Position numbers and translations under genes: made by a program
Shown here: positions 1 to 7,214 of the stretch, one piece after another
Layout of the letters: each line of letters begins with the position of its first letter
Numbering within the stretch: position 1 is the stretch's first letter
Notes under the pieces: model-generated
Told to the model about the DNA's origin: nothing
The model's input: the letters and a program-made list of their open reading frames with translations, nothing else
Database searches by the model: none
Source: Acidimicrobiaceae bacterium
Lineage (GTDB): Bacteria; Actinomycetota; Acidimicrobiia; Acidimicrobiales; Bog-793
Assembly (NCBI GenBank): GCA_025464005.1
Contig: JAODBO010000106.1
Span: 1 to 36,899 of the forward strand
Length of the DNA: 36,899 bases
Direction: 5' to 3'

Positions 1-123
1 CACAGCCTGTACATCGCCGATCCGGACGGAAACGAGATCGAGCTCTACGTCGACGTTCCAGGAGTCGACTGGCGCAACGACCCGTCGCTCTTCGCTGCGC
101 CGATCAGGCCGCTGAAAATCTGA
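1..123 (+). CDS. VOC-family (glyoxalase/extradiol dioxygenase fold) protein, C-terminal fragment
   Basis: The frame is open from the window edge to TGA at 121-123 and gives about 40 residues, including YIADPDGNEIELYVD. This is the usual last beta-strand motif of the vicinal-oxygen-chelate superfamily (DPDGN.IEL), whose Glu is normally a metal ligand. The superfamily includes glyoxalases, extradiol ring-cleavage dioxygenases and antibiotic-resistance proteins. The visible end (GVDWRNDPSLFAAPIRPLKI) resembles catechol 2,3-dioxygenase-like members, but the substrate cannot be decided from this fragment. The start lies outside the window. Confidence 0.8.
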   Translation, partial: HSLYIADPDGNEIELYVDVPGVDWRNDPSLFAAPIRPLKI

Positions 124-174
124 GGTCTCAGGGGGGCGGCCGTCCGGGGCCGCGGCCTCCCGCGGGCGTCGCGC

Positions 175-885
175 TCAGCTGGCGGCGTCGACGAACACGT
201 CGCGGTCGAGGACGGGCACGCACGTGCTCACGTCGAGCTGCGCGGCCCAGTCGGCGTCCTCGTCGTGACCGACGGAGGCGAGCTGGCGGGCCGAAGCCGA
301 GGCCCGCACGAGCTCGAGGGGATCCGCGGTGAAGGCGGCCTCGGCGATCGCGGCCTCGGGCGAGCGCAGCCCCGGCAGGAGCCGGAGGATCGCGGCCGCT
401 CCGAGGATGTCCTCGACAGCAGGACGCATGGTGCCGTCCGAGGCGAGATCGCCGGCTGCGATGACGCCCACGGGCGATGTGCTCTCGGCGACGAACTTGG
501 CCACGGCGCTCGCGTTGCGCAGGCAGCCCGCCACGACCGTCGCCCCGGTGTCGGCTGCCGCCAACGCGCAGTTGGCGCCGTTGAGCGACGGGAGCACCAC
601 CCGGGCTCCCGGCGGGAGCAGGAGCAGCGACGCAGGGGAGAGGGAAGGGCCGCCGGGTGCCGAGCCGTCGGCGACGTACTCGTGGCGCCCCGCGCCGGTG
701 CGCCTCGGCATGGGCCAGTGCTCGGGCTCGACGACCAGTCCGTGGGACAGCCCGGTCTCGACAGCGGTCGAGAACCGGAGCACGTCGACGACCACGAACG
801 TCCGGCAGTACGGCGCCAGGCGCTCCACCCCCGGTGTTCCCCAGTCGAAACGGAGGTCGAATCCTTCCTGCGACGCCCAAGACAC
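175..885 (-). CDS. comB: ComB-like 2-phosphosulfolactate phosphatase family protein
   Basis: This 236-residue protein matches the ComB family in length (about 230-250) and in conserved blocks: VVVDVLRFSTAV near residues 31-42, LPSLNGANCA near 98-107 and GCLRNASAVA near 119-128. ComB was described as the Mg-dependent 2-phosphosulfolactate phosphatase of coenzyme M biosynthesis. In bacteria without coenzyme M the physiological substrate is unknown, so only the fold and phosphatase class are inferred. The chosen start is GTG at 885. No convincing ribosome binding site precedes it, and an ATG about 35 bp upstream is out of frame and closes quickly. It stands alone on the - strand, with no other coenzyme M or sulfolactate gene visible. 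Confidence 0.75.
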   Translation of the reverse strand: MSWASQEGFDLRFDWGTPGVERLAPYCRTFVVVDVLRFSTAVETGLSHGLVVEPEHWPMPRRTGAGRHEYVADGSAPGGPSLSPASLLLLPPGARVVLPSLNGANCALAAADTGATVVAGCLRNASAVAKFVAESTSPVGVIAAGDLASDGTMRPAVEDILGAAAILRLLPGLRSPEAAIAEAAFTADPLELVRASASARQLASVGHDEDADWAAQLDVSTCVPVLDRDVFVDAAS

Positions 886-976
886 GACCGACAGTTTGCA
901 CTCACTCGGTCGTCGGGCGCATGACGGCCAGCTCAGGGCGGTGCGGAAAGCTCCCCGGCGCGCGAATCGTGCGTAG

Positions 977-1000
977 TTGCCGTGCCGGTCGTCCCGGCAA
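977..1000 (-). terminator. Hairpin downstream of the small membrane protein gene (weak terminator candidate)
   Basis: TTGCCG at 977-982 pairs perfectly with CGGCAA at 995-1000 around a 12-nt loop. On the - strand this lies just after the stop of the gene ending at 1012. No U-run follows, so it could be a processing hairpin or chance pairing in GC-rich DNA. Confidence 0.25.
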
Positions 1001-1011
1001 GCGCTTGGCGC

Positions 1012-1413
1012 TCAGCGAGTGAGGTGCACGATGTCGCCCACGACGAGGGCGATCACGAGCGCCATGACGACGGCGTAGATGCCGGTGATCATCCACCGCT
1101 GACGGTGGTCGGCCAGCCAGAAGCGTCGGATCCCGCGGGCGTCGAAGTACAGGGCGACGAGCCCGATCGGCAGCCCGACGGCGGCGCTCACGCTCGTCGC
1201 CGCGCCGATCAGCGGCGTAAGCACGGGCAGTACGACGTAGCTGAGCAGGCAACGAAGCGCCGAGAGCAGGATCGAGCCGCTGAAGAGCCGTTGGGCCTGG
1301 CTCTCGCTCACGGTACCGGGATGCTCCGGGACACGCAGTAGACGGCACATCATCAGATCCGCCGCCGATCGCGGCGGCCGCACCGGATCGGCGGCGAGCG
1401 CGGCGTCAGTCAC
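1012..1413 (-). CDS. Small conserved-looking membrane protein of unknown function
   Basis: This 133-residue protein has a soluble N-terminal part (about residues 1-45, with MMCRLLRVPEHPGTVSESQ) followed by three likely membrane segments: about 46-66 (ILLSALRCLLSYVVLPVLTP), 73-90 (SVSAAVGLPIGLVALYFD) and 108-128 (WMITGIYAVVMALVIALVVG). Between the second and third segments lies the charged loop ARGIRRFWLADHRQRW. I do not recognise a named family. Codon use matches the neighbours and the frame is clean, so it is very likely a real gene. It is divergent from the GNAT gene at 1521. No function is assigned. Confidence 0.7.
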   Translation of the reverse strand: MTDAALAADPVRPPRSAADLMMCRLLRVPEHPGTVSESQAQRLFSGSILLSALRCLLSYVVLPVLTPLIGAATSVSAAVGLPIGLVALYFDARGIRRFWLADHRQRWMITGIYAVVMALVIALVVGDIVHLTR

Positions 1414-1494
1414 GGCTCGATCACGAGTACAACGCTACGGCGAGATCGAGCTCGACACCAGCCGCCTCGCCGGGGAACCTTCCGGTGGCGGCAG

Positions 1495-1500
1495 TAAAGT
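1495..1500 (+). promoter_or_regulatory. Candidate -10 element (TAAAGT) for the GNAT gene
   Basis: TAAAGT in a GC-rich divergent intergenic region matches the actinobacterial sigma-A -10 consensus TANNNT. Transcription would begin near 1507, leaving a leader of about 14 nt to TTG 1521 or 35 nt to GTG 1542. No clear -35 is seen. Confidence 0.35.
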
Positions 1501-1520
1501 GACCGCGGTGGCGCCCGGGC

Positions 1521-2246
1521 TTGGGCCCGCTCGGGGAAAGGGTGGCGGACGAGCTCGTGCACCAAGGTGGAGCCAGCGACCTCGCCGACCGTCTCACGGC
1601 GCACCTCTCGTCCTGGCTCGGCAGCTGGCCCCCGATCTCGCCGTTCGCCGTCGTCACGTCGCCGGCTCGCGCGACACCTGGCTGGGACGGCGTCGTGAGG
1701 CCGATCGCCGGCTTGGCGACTCCTGAGGGAACGGTCGTGTCGGTGCCGCCCGCCCTGTTCGAGAAGGCACGCGCCCTGTTCGAGGAGGAGGGACCCCACG
1801 GCTTCGTCGCGCACGCCGCACAGCTGGTCGCCGGAGCGCCGGGGCCGCTCGGTCGCGGCGTGTTCCGCTGGTGCCAGCGGCTGTCGGACCTGCCCGACGC
1901 CGGGGAGTGGGTGGATCCGGACGACCCGAGGATCCCGGACTGGTTGCGCCCGTTCAACGGAGCTGTGCTTGTCGCCTTCGACGAGGCCGGCGCGTACGCC
2001 GCAGGAGTGGGCCGCAAGCGACACGACGAGCACTGTCAAGAGCTGGCGGTGGCGACAGAGCCCGAGCACCGAGGCCGCGGTCTCGCCCGCCGCCTCGTCG
2101 CGCAGGCCGCCCGGCGTGTCGCCGCCGAAGGGTCGGTAGCCACGTATCTCCATCGAGTCGACAACTTCGCCTCCGCGGCGGTCGCCGAGGCCGCAGGGTT
2201 TCCCGACGTCGGATGGGAGGTGATCGGTCTGCCGACCGCTACATGA
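1521..2246 (+). CDS. GNAT-family N-acetyltransferase
   Basis: This 241-residue protein has a C-terminal GCN5-related acetyltransferase core. The acetyl-CoA loop is ELAVATEPEHRGRGLARRLVAQAARRV (motif A, R/Q-x-x-G-x-G/A type, here HRGRGLA), followed by the usual motif B region ATYLHRVDNFASAAVAEAAGF. The N-terminal half (WPPISPFAVVT..., GTVVSVPP) matches the unknown-substrate domain found in many actinobacterial GNATs. Start choice is uncertain. TTG at 1521 is the most upstream possibility because an in-frame TGA lies at 1500-1502. GTG at 1542 (residue 8) has GGGGA a few bases upstream and may be the true start. The acyl acceptor is unknown. Confidence 0.8.
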   Translation: MGPLGERVADELVHQGGASDLADRLTAHLSSWLGSWPPISPFAVVTSPARATPGWDGVVRPIAGLATPEGTVVSVPPALFEKARALFEEEGPHGFVAHAAQLVAGAPGPLGRGVFRWCQRLSDLPDAGEWVDPDDPRIPDWLRPFNGAVLVAFDEAGAYAAGVGRKRHDEHCQELAVATEPEHRGRGLARRLVAQAARRVAAEGSVATYLHRVDNFASAAVAEAAGFPDVGWEVIGLPTAT

Positions 2247-2253
2247 CTCGGGC

Positions 2254-2301
2254 ACTGCAACCACCACTGCAACCTTCGCTGCAACCGCCGCTGCAATTGC
2301 A
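2254..2301. repeat. Four-copy 12-bp tandem repeat (consensus RCTGCAACCNYC)
   Basis: Four 12-bp units begin at 2254, 2266, 2278 and 2290. Each has CTGCAA at the same register (2255, 2267, 2279, 2291). The last unit changes to GCTGCAATTGCA, creating a perfect palindrome. The array lies between the GNAT stop (2246) and the LacI start (2380). A period of 12 bp does not equal one helical turn, so the units do not sit on exactly the same DNA face. It could be a regulator-binding array or a slippage product. Confidence 0.85.
2292..2301. promoter_or_regulatory. Perfect palindrome TGCAATTGCA, possible operator upstream of the lacI-type gene
   Basis: This 10-bp perfect palindrome closes the 12-bp repeat array, about 80 bp upstream of a LacI-family start codon. 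LacI-family regulators often bind short palindromes near their own gene, so autoregulation is possible. No direct evidence ties them together. Confidence 0.35.
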
Positions 2302-2379
2302 TGAGAACGTCGGCGTCGGCGCCCGCCGCTACTACCATCTTGCGGATGACCTCGGTTGGCATAGCCGTCTAAGGCGACT

Positions 2380-3408
2380 GTGGACGCGAAGGTGACACTG
2401 CGGGACGTCGCTCGCCTCGCCGGAGTGCACCCCGCCACGGCGTCCCGCGCCCTCAACGAGCAGACGCGATCGCTCGTGCGGGAGGAGACCGCTGTCCGGG
2501 TCGAGGAGGCGGCTCGCTCGCTCGACTACCGGCCGGACCACGTGGCACGGAGTCTGAAGACGCGGCGGTCCTCGACGGTGGGCGTCATCGTCCCCGACCT
2601 GACCAACCCCCTCTTCCCGCCCATCGTGAGAGGCATCGAGGACCGGCTGACGCCGCGGGGCTACGTCGCGCTGCTGGGCAACACCGACAACGACGACGAC
2701 CGCGAGCGCCGGGTCATCGAGGGCATGCGCGACCGTCACATCGACGGGCTCATCGTCGCCACGGCGCGACGGCGCCATCCTCTCCTCGTGGAGTCCGCCC
2801 GGACGGGGGTCCCCATCGTGCTCGTCAACCGGGTCGTGGACGACCATCTGCTGCCCTCTGTCTCGGTCGACGACCCGCTCGGCGCGCGCCAGGCGGTCGC
2901 CCACCTCGTGTCGCTCGGTCATCGTCGGATCGGCCACGTCGCCGGACCTCAGCAGCTCTCCACCGGACACGGCCGCTATCGCGGCTTCATCGGCGGCCTC
3001 GAGGCCTGCGGAATCGAGCCCGACCAGCGCCTCGTCACGTTCGCCGACTCCTTCTCCGAGGCGGAAGGCTTCCGCCGCACCGAGGAGCTGCTCGCGTCCG
3101 GCCCGGCGCTCACCGCGATCGTCGCTGGCAACGACATGATCGCTCTCGGTGCGCTGCGCGCGCTCGCGGCTGCGGGCCTGTCCTGCCCGGAGGACGTGTC
3201 ATTGGTCGGCTTCAACGACATGCCGTTCATGGACCGCATCGCGCCGCCGCTCACGACCGTGCGCCTGCCGCACTACGAGGTCGGGGCGGCGGCCGCCGAC
3301 CTGCTGCTCGAACGGATCGCGGATCCGGGGGCGCCGGTGAAGATCCTCTTCCTCCCCCCCGAGCTCGTGGTGCGCGCCTCCACCTCGAGTCCACGCTCGA
3401 CGTCGTGA
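2380..3408 (+). CDS. LacI-family transcriptional regulator
   Basis: This 342-residue protein has full-length LacI/GalR architecture. The N-terminal helix-turn-helix and hinge cover residues 5-60 (VTLRDVARLAGVHPATASRALN, then YRPDHVARSLKTRRSSTVGVIVPDLTNP). A periplasmic-binding-like effector domain follows to about residue 335 (DGLIVAT, LVNRVV, SVSVDD, GHRRIGHVAG, TAIVAGNDMIALGALRALAAAG, SLVGFND). The start is GTG at 2380 with AAGG five bases upstream. It should bind DNA as a dimer and respond to a small ligand, probably related to the catabolic island that follows. It converges with the hydrolase gene, leaving a 25-bp gap. The ligand is unknown. Confidence 0.92.
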   Translation: MDAKVTLRDVARLAGVHPATASRALNEQTRSLVREETAVRVEEAARSLDYRPDHVARSLKTRRSSTVGVIVPDLTNPLFPPIVRGIEDRLTPRGYVALLGNTDNDDDRERRVIEGMRDRHIDGLIVATARRRHPLLVESARTGVPIVLVNRVVDDHLLPSVSVDDPLGARQAVAHLVSLGHRRIGHVAGPQQLSTGHGRYRGFIGGLEACGIEPDQRLVTFADSFSEAEGFRRTEELLASGPALTAIVAGNDMIALGALRALAAAGLSCPEDVSLVGFNDMPFMDRIAPPLTTVRLPHYEVGAAAADLLLERIADPGAPVKILFLPPELVVRASTSSPRSTS

Positions 3409-3433
3409 TCCCGAGCCGATGAGCCCTCAGAGC

Positions 3434-4492
3434 TCAGCGGCTCAGCTGGCTGGCCATCCAGTCGGCGGTGAAGGGCCGGTGGCGGTAGATCGCGTTCGCG
3501 CAGCCGTGGTTGCCCTCTTCGAGCAGGAGCAGCTCGGCGGGTCCTGAAGCCTCTTCGACGAGGCGAGCTGCGCCCGACCAGGGGAACAGCCGGTCGCGCT
3601 TGCCGAAGACGACGAGCAGCGGACAGCGGATCTGCTCGGCGCGGCCGGTGAGGTCGAGCTCGGCCGCCTTCTTTCGCGCCTCGTCCTCGGAGCCGGAATG
3701 GGAGCGCACGGTGAAGGCGTCCCGCGTCAGGCTGGGCACCTTGTCCCACGACTCGCCGAACGAGAAGGGACCGGCCAGTGCGACGCAGGCGCGCACGCGA
3801 TCGTCGCCGGACGCCGCTCGTGCCGAGTAGTAGCCGCCGAGGCTGACTCCCCAGATCCCGATCCTTTCGGCGTCGACGCCTTCGCAACCGGTCAGGTAGT
3901 CGATCACGGCGCTGCCGGGAACCTCCCAGTCAGGTCGGATCGCAAGGTCGTATTCGGCCTCGCCCTGCCCGGGTCCGTCGAGCGCGAACGTCGCGAGCCC
4001 CCGGTCGAGGAACGAGCGCTCCACCAGCCGAAACTCCTCCTTCGTCGAGTCCAGACCCGGGATGAGCACGACCACGGGGGCGGGCTCGCCGGCTGGGCGG
4101 CGGAGCACGCCGTAGAGCTGCGTGCCGTCGAAGGGGACGACGTGTCGCTCGCCCGGTGGGTCGAGCAGTGCCAAGGAGTCGCTGAGACAGCGAACTGCGT
4201 GACCATGGGCCACCCGCGCCTCGTCCGGATACTGGACGAAGAGGAACTTCGCGAAATGGTAGGTGGTGGCGGCCTGGGCGAGATGCTCGCCAGCCGAGCG
4301 GTTGCGTCCCTCCTCGAGCGCCGTCCGGCCGAGGGCCTCGTGGCGTGCGCCGATGGCGCTCCAGGCGTCGCACCACTGCGACCAGCGGTCGATCGAAGCG
4401 GCCACTTCCGTGAAGTCGCTCGCGTCCACCCCATTGGCGCTGAAGCGGGGCGCCCAGTGATCGATCGCCGTCATGAGCTGCGCGTCCTTCAT
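3434..4492 (-). CDS. Alpha/beta hydrolase, FrsA / 2,6-dihydroxypseudooxynicotine hydrolase-like
   Basis: This 352-residue alpha/beta hydrolase has a helical N-terminal cap (about residues 1-125) of the kind seen in C-C bond hydrolases such as DHPON hydrolase and in FrsA-type proteins. The oxyanion region is VVLIPGLDSTKEEF, the nucleophile elbow GVSLGG places Ser near residue 216, the acid is in GKRDRLFP near 298 and His is in GNHGCAN near 330. All three catalytic residues are present. ATG at 4492 is chosen because GGGGGAGG precedes it at good spacing. The open frame extends 74 codons upstream, but that part is Arg-rich and not protein-like. Transcription is divergent from the dehydrogenase at 4902. 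It may cleave a C-C or ester bond in the island's substrate. Confidence 0.85.
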   Translation of the reverse strand: MKDAQLMTAIDHWAPRFSANGVDASDFTEVAASIDRWSQWCDAWSAIGARHEALGRTALEEGRNRSAGEHLAQAATTYHFAKFLFVQYPDEARVAHGHAVRCLSDSLALLDPPGERHVVPFDGTQLYGVLRRPAGEPAPVVVLIPGLDSTKEEFRLVERSFLDRGLATFALDGPGQGEAEYDLAIRPDWEVPGSAVIDYLTGCEGVDAERIGIWGVSLGGYYSARAASGDDRVRACVALAGPFSFGESWDKVPSLTRDAFTVRSHSGSEDEARKKAAELDLTGRAEQIRCPLLVVFGKRDRLFPWSGAARLVEEASGPAELLLLEEGNHGCANAIYRHRPFTADWMASQLSR

Positions 4493-4698
4493 GTTGGCCT
4501 CCCCCTCGTCGTGCGGCGCACCACGGCCAGCCGTACGCCGGCCGCTCCTCCTGGCTCGACGGCGGGCCCGACTGACGAGCCGGCCCCCCAACCGGGCAAT
4601 GGTTGCACACGTTCGTAGCGATCGCAACGAATACGGCTCCCGCCGCGTCGGCCCGGCCTTTCGTCGCACCAGGCGTGGCGCGCGGCGATAGAGGGTGC

Positions 4699-4722
4699 GC
4701 CGCCGCGCATGCACGCGGCGGC
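4699..4722. repeat. 9-bp perfect inverted repeat with 6-nt loop
   Basis: GCCGCCGCG (4699-4707) pairs perfectly with CGCGGCGGC (4714-4722) around CATGCA. It would form a very stable hairpin in the leader of the - strand hydrolase. It could be an attenuator, an RNA stabiliser or a protein site. No U-run follows on either strand. Confidence 0.55.
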
Positions 4723-4730
4723 CCGCCGCC

Positions 4731-4758
4731 GATCTATGCGGATGTTGGAAGCAATCAA
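4731..4758 (-). promoter_or_regulatory. Candidate promoter for the alpha/beta hydrolase
   Basis: Read on the - strand, TTGATT (4758-4753) is separated by 16 bp from TAGATC (4736-4731). This is a reasonable -35/-10 pair in otherwise very GC-rich DNA. It implies a leader of roughly 235 nt containing the 4699-4722 hairpin. Confidence 0.35.
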
Positions 4759-4839
4759 AGGTTTCTCTCTCTCAGATTGCGCGTCGGGACGAGGGTGAGG
4801 TCGGGGAGACCACCGTCGGCTCGGCCGCTGGCACAATGC

Positions 4840-4868
4840 TTGACAGCACGGAGCAAGGGCGCGACAGT
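4840..4868 (+). promoter_or_regulatory. Candidate promoter (TTGACA - 17 - GACAGT) for the 4902 operon
   Basis: A perfect TTGACA -35 hexamer lies at 4840-4845. With 17-bp spacing the -10 position reads GACAGT (4863-4868), a weak match. Transcription would start near 4875, inside the palindrome at 4874-4883. Confidence 0.4.
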
Positions 4869-4873
4869 GACTG

Positions 4874-4883
4874 CAATCGATTG
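4874..4883. promoter_or_regulatory. Palindrome CAATCGATTG, candidate operator at the predicted transcription start
   Basis: This 10-bp perfect palindrome with a central CG, preceded by TG (TGCAATCGATTG), overlaps the predicted start site and lies 19 bp before GTG 4902. A central CG dyad is common in LacI-family operators, and the first gene of the region encodes such a regulator. The link is inference. Confidence 0.4.
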
Positions 4884-4901
4884 TGATCAAGGGGAGGTGC
4901 C

Positions 4902-5840
4902 GTGGCGGGGGTCGAGCACACGATTGGCTGGGTCGGCACCGGCCGCATGGGGACCGCGATGGCCCAGCGGCTCTTGCGGCAAGGCTGCGATCTGGCGGTC
5001 TACAACCGCACACGCTCGAAGCTCGACCCGCTCGTCGCAGAAGGAGCCAAGCCGGTCGAGACGCTCGGCGACCTCGCGACGCGACAGATCGTCTTCCTCA
5101 CCGTCGGATCGTCGGAGGACCTTCTCGAGGTCCTCGTCGGCGAGGGTGGGTTGCTGTGCGGAGAGGCCGTGCCCTCGATCATCGTCGACTGCTCCACGGT
5201 CTCGACCGAAGCGTCCGCCGAGGCGAGGGCCCGGGCTGCCGAGCGCGGGGCGGTACTGATCGCCGCGCCCGTCAGCGGCAATCCGAAGGTCGTGAAGGCC
5301 GGTCGGCTGACCGTGGCGGCGTCCGGGCCGCGCGACGCGTTCGACGAGGCGGCGCCGTACCTAGCGATGCTCGGTGCCGGGGTGACCTACGTCGGCGAGG
5401 GTGAGGTGGCACGCCTGGTGAAGCTGTGCCACAACCTGTTCCTCGGCGTGGTCATAGAGTCGCTCATCGAGATCGTGATCCTCGCCGAGAAGGGGGGCGT
5501 GCGACGCCAGGACTTTCTCGCCTTCCTCAACGACTCGGTGATGGGATCGCTGTTCACCCGGTACAAGTCTCCCTCGCTGGTCAACTTGGACTTCGCCCCG
5601 ACGTTCACCACGAAGCTCCTACGCAAGGACTTCGACCTCGGATTGGCGGCGGCACGCCAGCTCGAGGCGCCGATGCCGGTCTCCGCGGTGGTGCACCAGA
5701 TCATCCAGGCGGGTATCGGCGAGGGTGTCGGCGACGTCGACTTCGCGGCACTGATGACGGTCGCAGCACGCGCGGCAGCGCTGGATCTCAAGAGTGAGGA
5801 TGCACAGGTGCCCGACGGACTGGAGCCAGCCGGCATCTGA
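4902..5840 (+). CDS. NAD(P)-dependent beta-hydroxyacid dehydrogenase (3-hydroxyisobutyrate dehydrogenase family)
   Basis: This 312-residue protein has the two-domain beta-hydroxyacid dehydrogenase layout. The Rossmann motif GWVGTGRMG is at residues 9-17, the substrate loop APVSGNP is near 125-131 (the family usually has SGG, here SGN), and the catalytic Lys and Asn lie in VKLCHN. The C-terminal helical domain includes KDFDLGLAAARQLEAPMPVSA, typical of the family. The start is GTG 4902, preceded by AGGGGAGG. It should oxidise a hydroxyacid or reduce a semialdehyde (3-hydroxyisobutyrate, tartronate semialdehyde or similar). It is probably the first gene of the island operon, 110 bp before the transporter. 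The SGN change may alter substrate choice. Confidence 0.88.
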   Translation: MAGVEHTIGWVGTGRMGTAMAQRLLRQGCDLAVYNRTRSKLDPLVAEGAKPVETLGDLATRQIVFLTVGSSEDLLEVLVGEGGLLCGEAVPSIIVDCSTVSTEASAEARARAAERGAVLIAAPVSGNPKVVKAGRLTVAASGPRDAFDEAAPYLAMLGAGVTYVGEGEVARLVKLCHNLFLGVVIESLIEIVILAEKGGVRRQDFLAFLNDSVMGSLFTRYKSPSLVNLDFAPTFTTKLLRKDFDLGLAAARQLEAPMPVSAVVHQIIQAGIGEGVGDVDFAALMTVAARAAALDLKSEDAQVPDGLEPAGI

Positions 5841-5847
5841 GCCTGTC

Positions 5848-5853
5848 TAGAGT
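5848..5853 (+). promoter_or_regulatory. Candidate -10 element (TAGAGT) before the binding-protein gene
   Basis: TAGAGT in the 110-bp gap before the transporter genes would give a leader of about 90 nt. It suggests the importer can be expressed separately from the upstream dehydrogenase. No clear -35 is visible. Confidence 0.3.
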
Positions 5854-5950
5854 CTCCGGCGCACTTTCCAGGGGGGAGCGGGTCGGCGAAGTGGCAGCAG
5901 CCACACCGGGAAACATGCCTTCGGGCACGGACACAAGGAGATGCGACACG

Positions 5951-7210
5951 ATGCACGGGGGGATCTCACGAAAAAGAGCCAGGCGTCTCGGCGTCGGCTC
6001 GTTGCTCGCCGCCGGCGCACTCGCCGGCACCGCGATCGCAGGCAGTGCGGGCGCGTCGACCCGTCACGCCTCCGCCACGCCGATCACGATCGGCGTCTCG
6101 CTGTCGCTGTCGGGTGACTTCTCGGCCGACGGCCAGGCGTTCCAGCGCGGTTACGAGCTCTGGCAGACCGACATCAACAAGGCCGGCGGCCTGCTCGGTC
6201 ACCAGGTGAAGCTGGACATCAAGTCCGACGCCTCGAACCCGACCCAGGTGGCGACGAACTATCAGGACCTCATCTCGAGCAAGCACGTCAACCTGTTGTT
6301 CGGGCCGTTCTCGACGCTGCTCACCGTGCCTGCATCGAAGATCGCGTACCGCTTCGGCTACGCGTTCGTCGAGGGAGCGGGCGGGGCGCCCTCGGTGTTC
6401 GCGAACGGGCTGAACAACGTGTTCGACGTGAGCCTTCCCGTCACCGACAACCTCGTCCAGTTCGCGAAGTGGATCGCGGCGCTGCCGCCGAGCCAGCGAC
6501 CGAAGACCGCTGCGTACCCGACGTCCAACGACCCCTTCACTGAGCCACAGCTCCCGCCGGCCGAGAGGATTCTCGCCAAGGCGGGCGTGAAGACGGTGTA
6601 CTCGAAGGTGTTCCCGGCCGAGGTGACCGACTACACGCCGATCGCCGACGCCGTGGCTGCTACCAAGGCTCAGCTCGTGATGCTCGGCTCGGTCGACGTT
6701 CCGACGGTGACCGCGTTCATCCAGGCCTTCGCCCAGCAGCACTACAACCCGAAGGCGTTCATCGCGACCGGCGGTCCTGACCAGGGCGCGACGTTCGTGA
6801 GCGCCGTCGGGAAGTCGAACACCAACGGTGTGATGGTGCCGAACGGCTGGTACCCCGGCTACAACAACGCCGCGAGCAAGAAGATGGTCGCCGAGTACAT
6901 CAAGAAGTACGGCGGCACGCCCTCGGGCGTCAACTCCGACGTCGCCGAGGCCTATTCGGTGGGCCAGGTCGTCGCGCAGGCAGTGAAGGCCACCGGCGGC
7001 ACGGACAACGCGAAGATCATCAAGTACCTCCACAGCGGCGTCACCTTGCAGAGCGTCCAGGGACCGGTGAGGTTCGACAAGGTCGGCGAGAACGGGGCCG
7101 CCGCGGCGTTCGCCTTCCAGTGGCAGGGCGGGAACTTCGTGCAGGTGCTACCGACTACCGACCCCTCGTCGGTGAAGATGGAGTACCCGAAGCCGGTCTG
7201 GGGCAGCTGA
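5951..7210 (+). CDS. ABC transporter substrate-binding protein, branched-chain amino acid (LivK) type
   Basis: This 419-residue secreted binding protein has a signal sequence with a basic start (RKRARRLG) and a hydrophobic core ending near AGSAGAS. The mature part begins around TPITIGVSLSLSGDFSADGQAFQRGYELW, the classic opening of the Leu/Ile/Val-binding (Peripla_BP_6) family. No lipobox Cys is seen, so anchoring is unclear. ATG 5951 is chosen because AGGAG lies about 10 bp upstream. A GTG 60 bp upstream would put extra residues before the signal peptide. This family also binds aromatic acids, amides and urea, so the ligand need not be an amino acid. Two permeases and two ATPases follow directly. 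Confidence 0.92.
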   Translation: MHGGISRKRARRLGVGSLLAAGALAGTAIAGSAGASTRHASATPITIGVSLSLSGDFSADGQAFQRGYELWQTDINKAGGLLGHQVKLDIKSDASNPTQVATNYQDLISSKHVNLLFGPFSTLLTVPASKIAYRFGYAFVEGAGGAPSVFANGLNNVFDVSLPVTDNLVQFAKWIAALPPSQRPKTAAYPTSNDPFTEPQLPPAERILAKAGVKTVYSKVFPAEVTDYTPIADAVAATKAQLVMLGSVDVPTVTAFIQAFAQQHYNPKAFIATGGPDQGATFVSAVGKSNTNGVMVPNGWYPGYNNAASKKMVAEYIKKYGGTPSGVNSDVAEAYSVGQVVAQAVKATGGTDNAKIIKYLHSGVTLQSVQGPVRFDKVGENGAAAAFAFQWQGGNFVQVLPTTDPSSVKMEYPKPVWGS

Positions 7211-7214
7211 TCCG

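Larger units (their letters stand above)
4493..4901. other. 409-bp divergent intergenic regulatory region
   Basis: No convincing gene lies here; frames across it are Arg/Pro-rich shadows. It holds a strong hairpin (4699-4722), a possible - strand promoter (4731-4758), a TTGACA-containing + strand promoter (4840-4868), the palindrome CAATCGATTG (4874-4883) and the quasi-palindrome GCAATGGTTGC (4596-4606). The - strand leader of the hydrolase would be about 235 nt if the promoter call is right, which leaves room for RNA-level control. Confidence 0.6.

Noticed and set aside
2247..2395. Short + strand frame with LQPP repeats across the 12-bp array
   Set aside because: Its peptide repeat only reflects the DNA repeat; it lacks a credible start and runs into the LacI gene.
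4493..4714. 74-residue N-terminal extension of the alpha/beta hydrolase
   Set aside because: Extremely Arg-rich, not protein-like, and ATG 4492 has a strong ribosome binding site.
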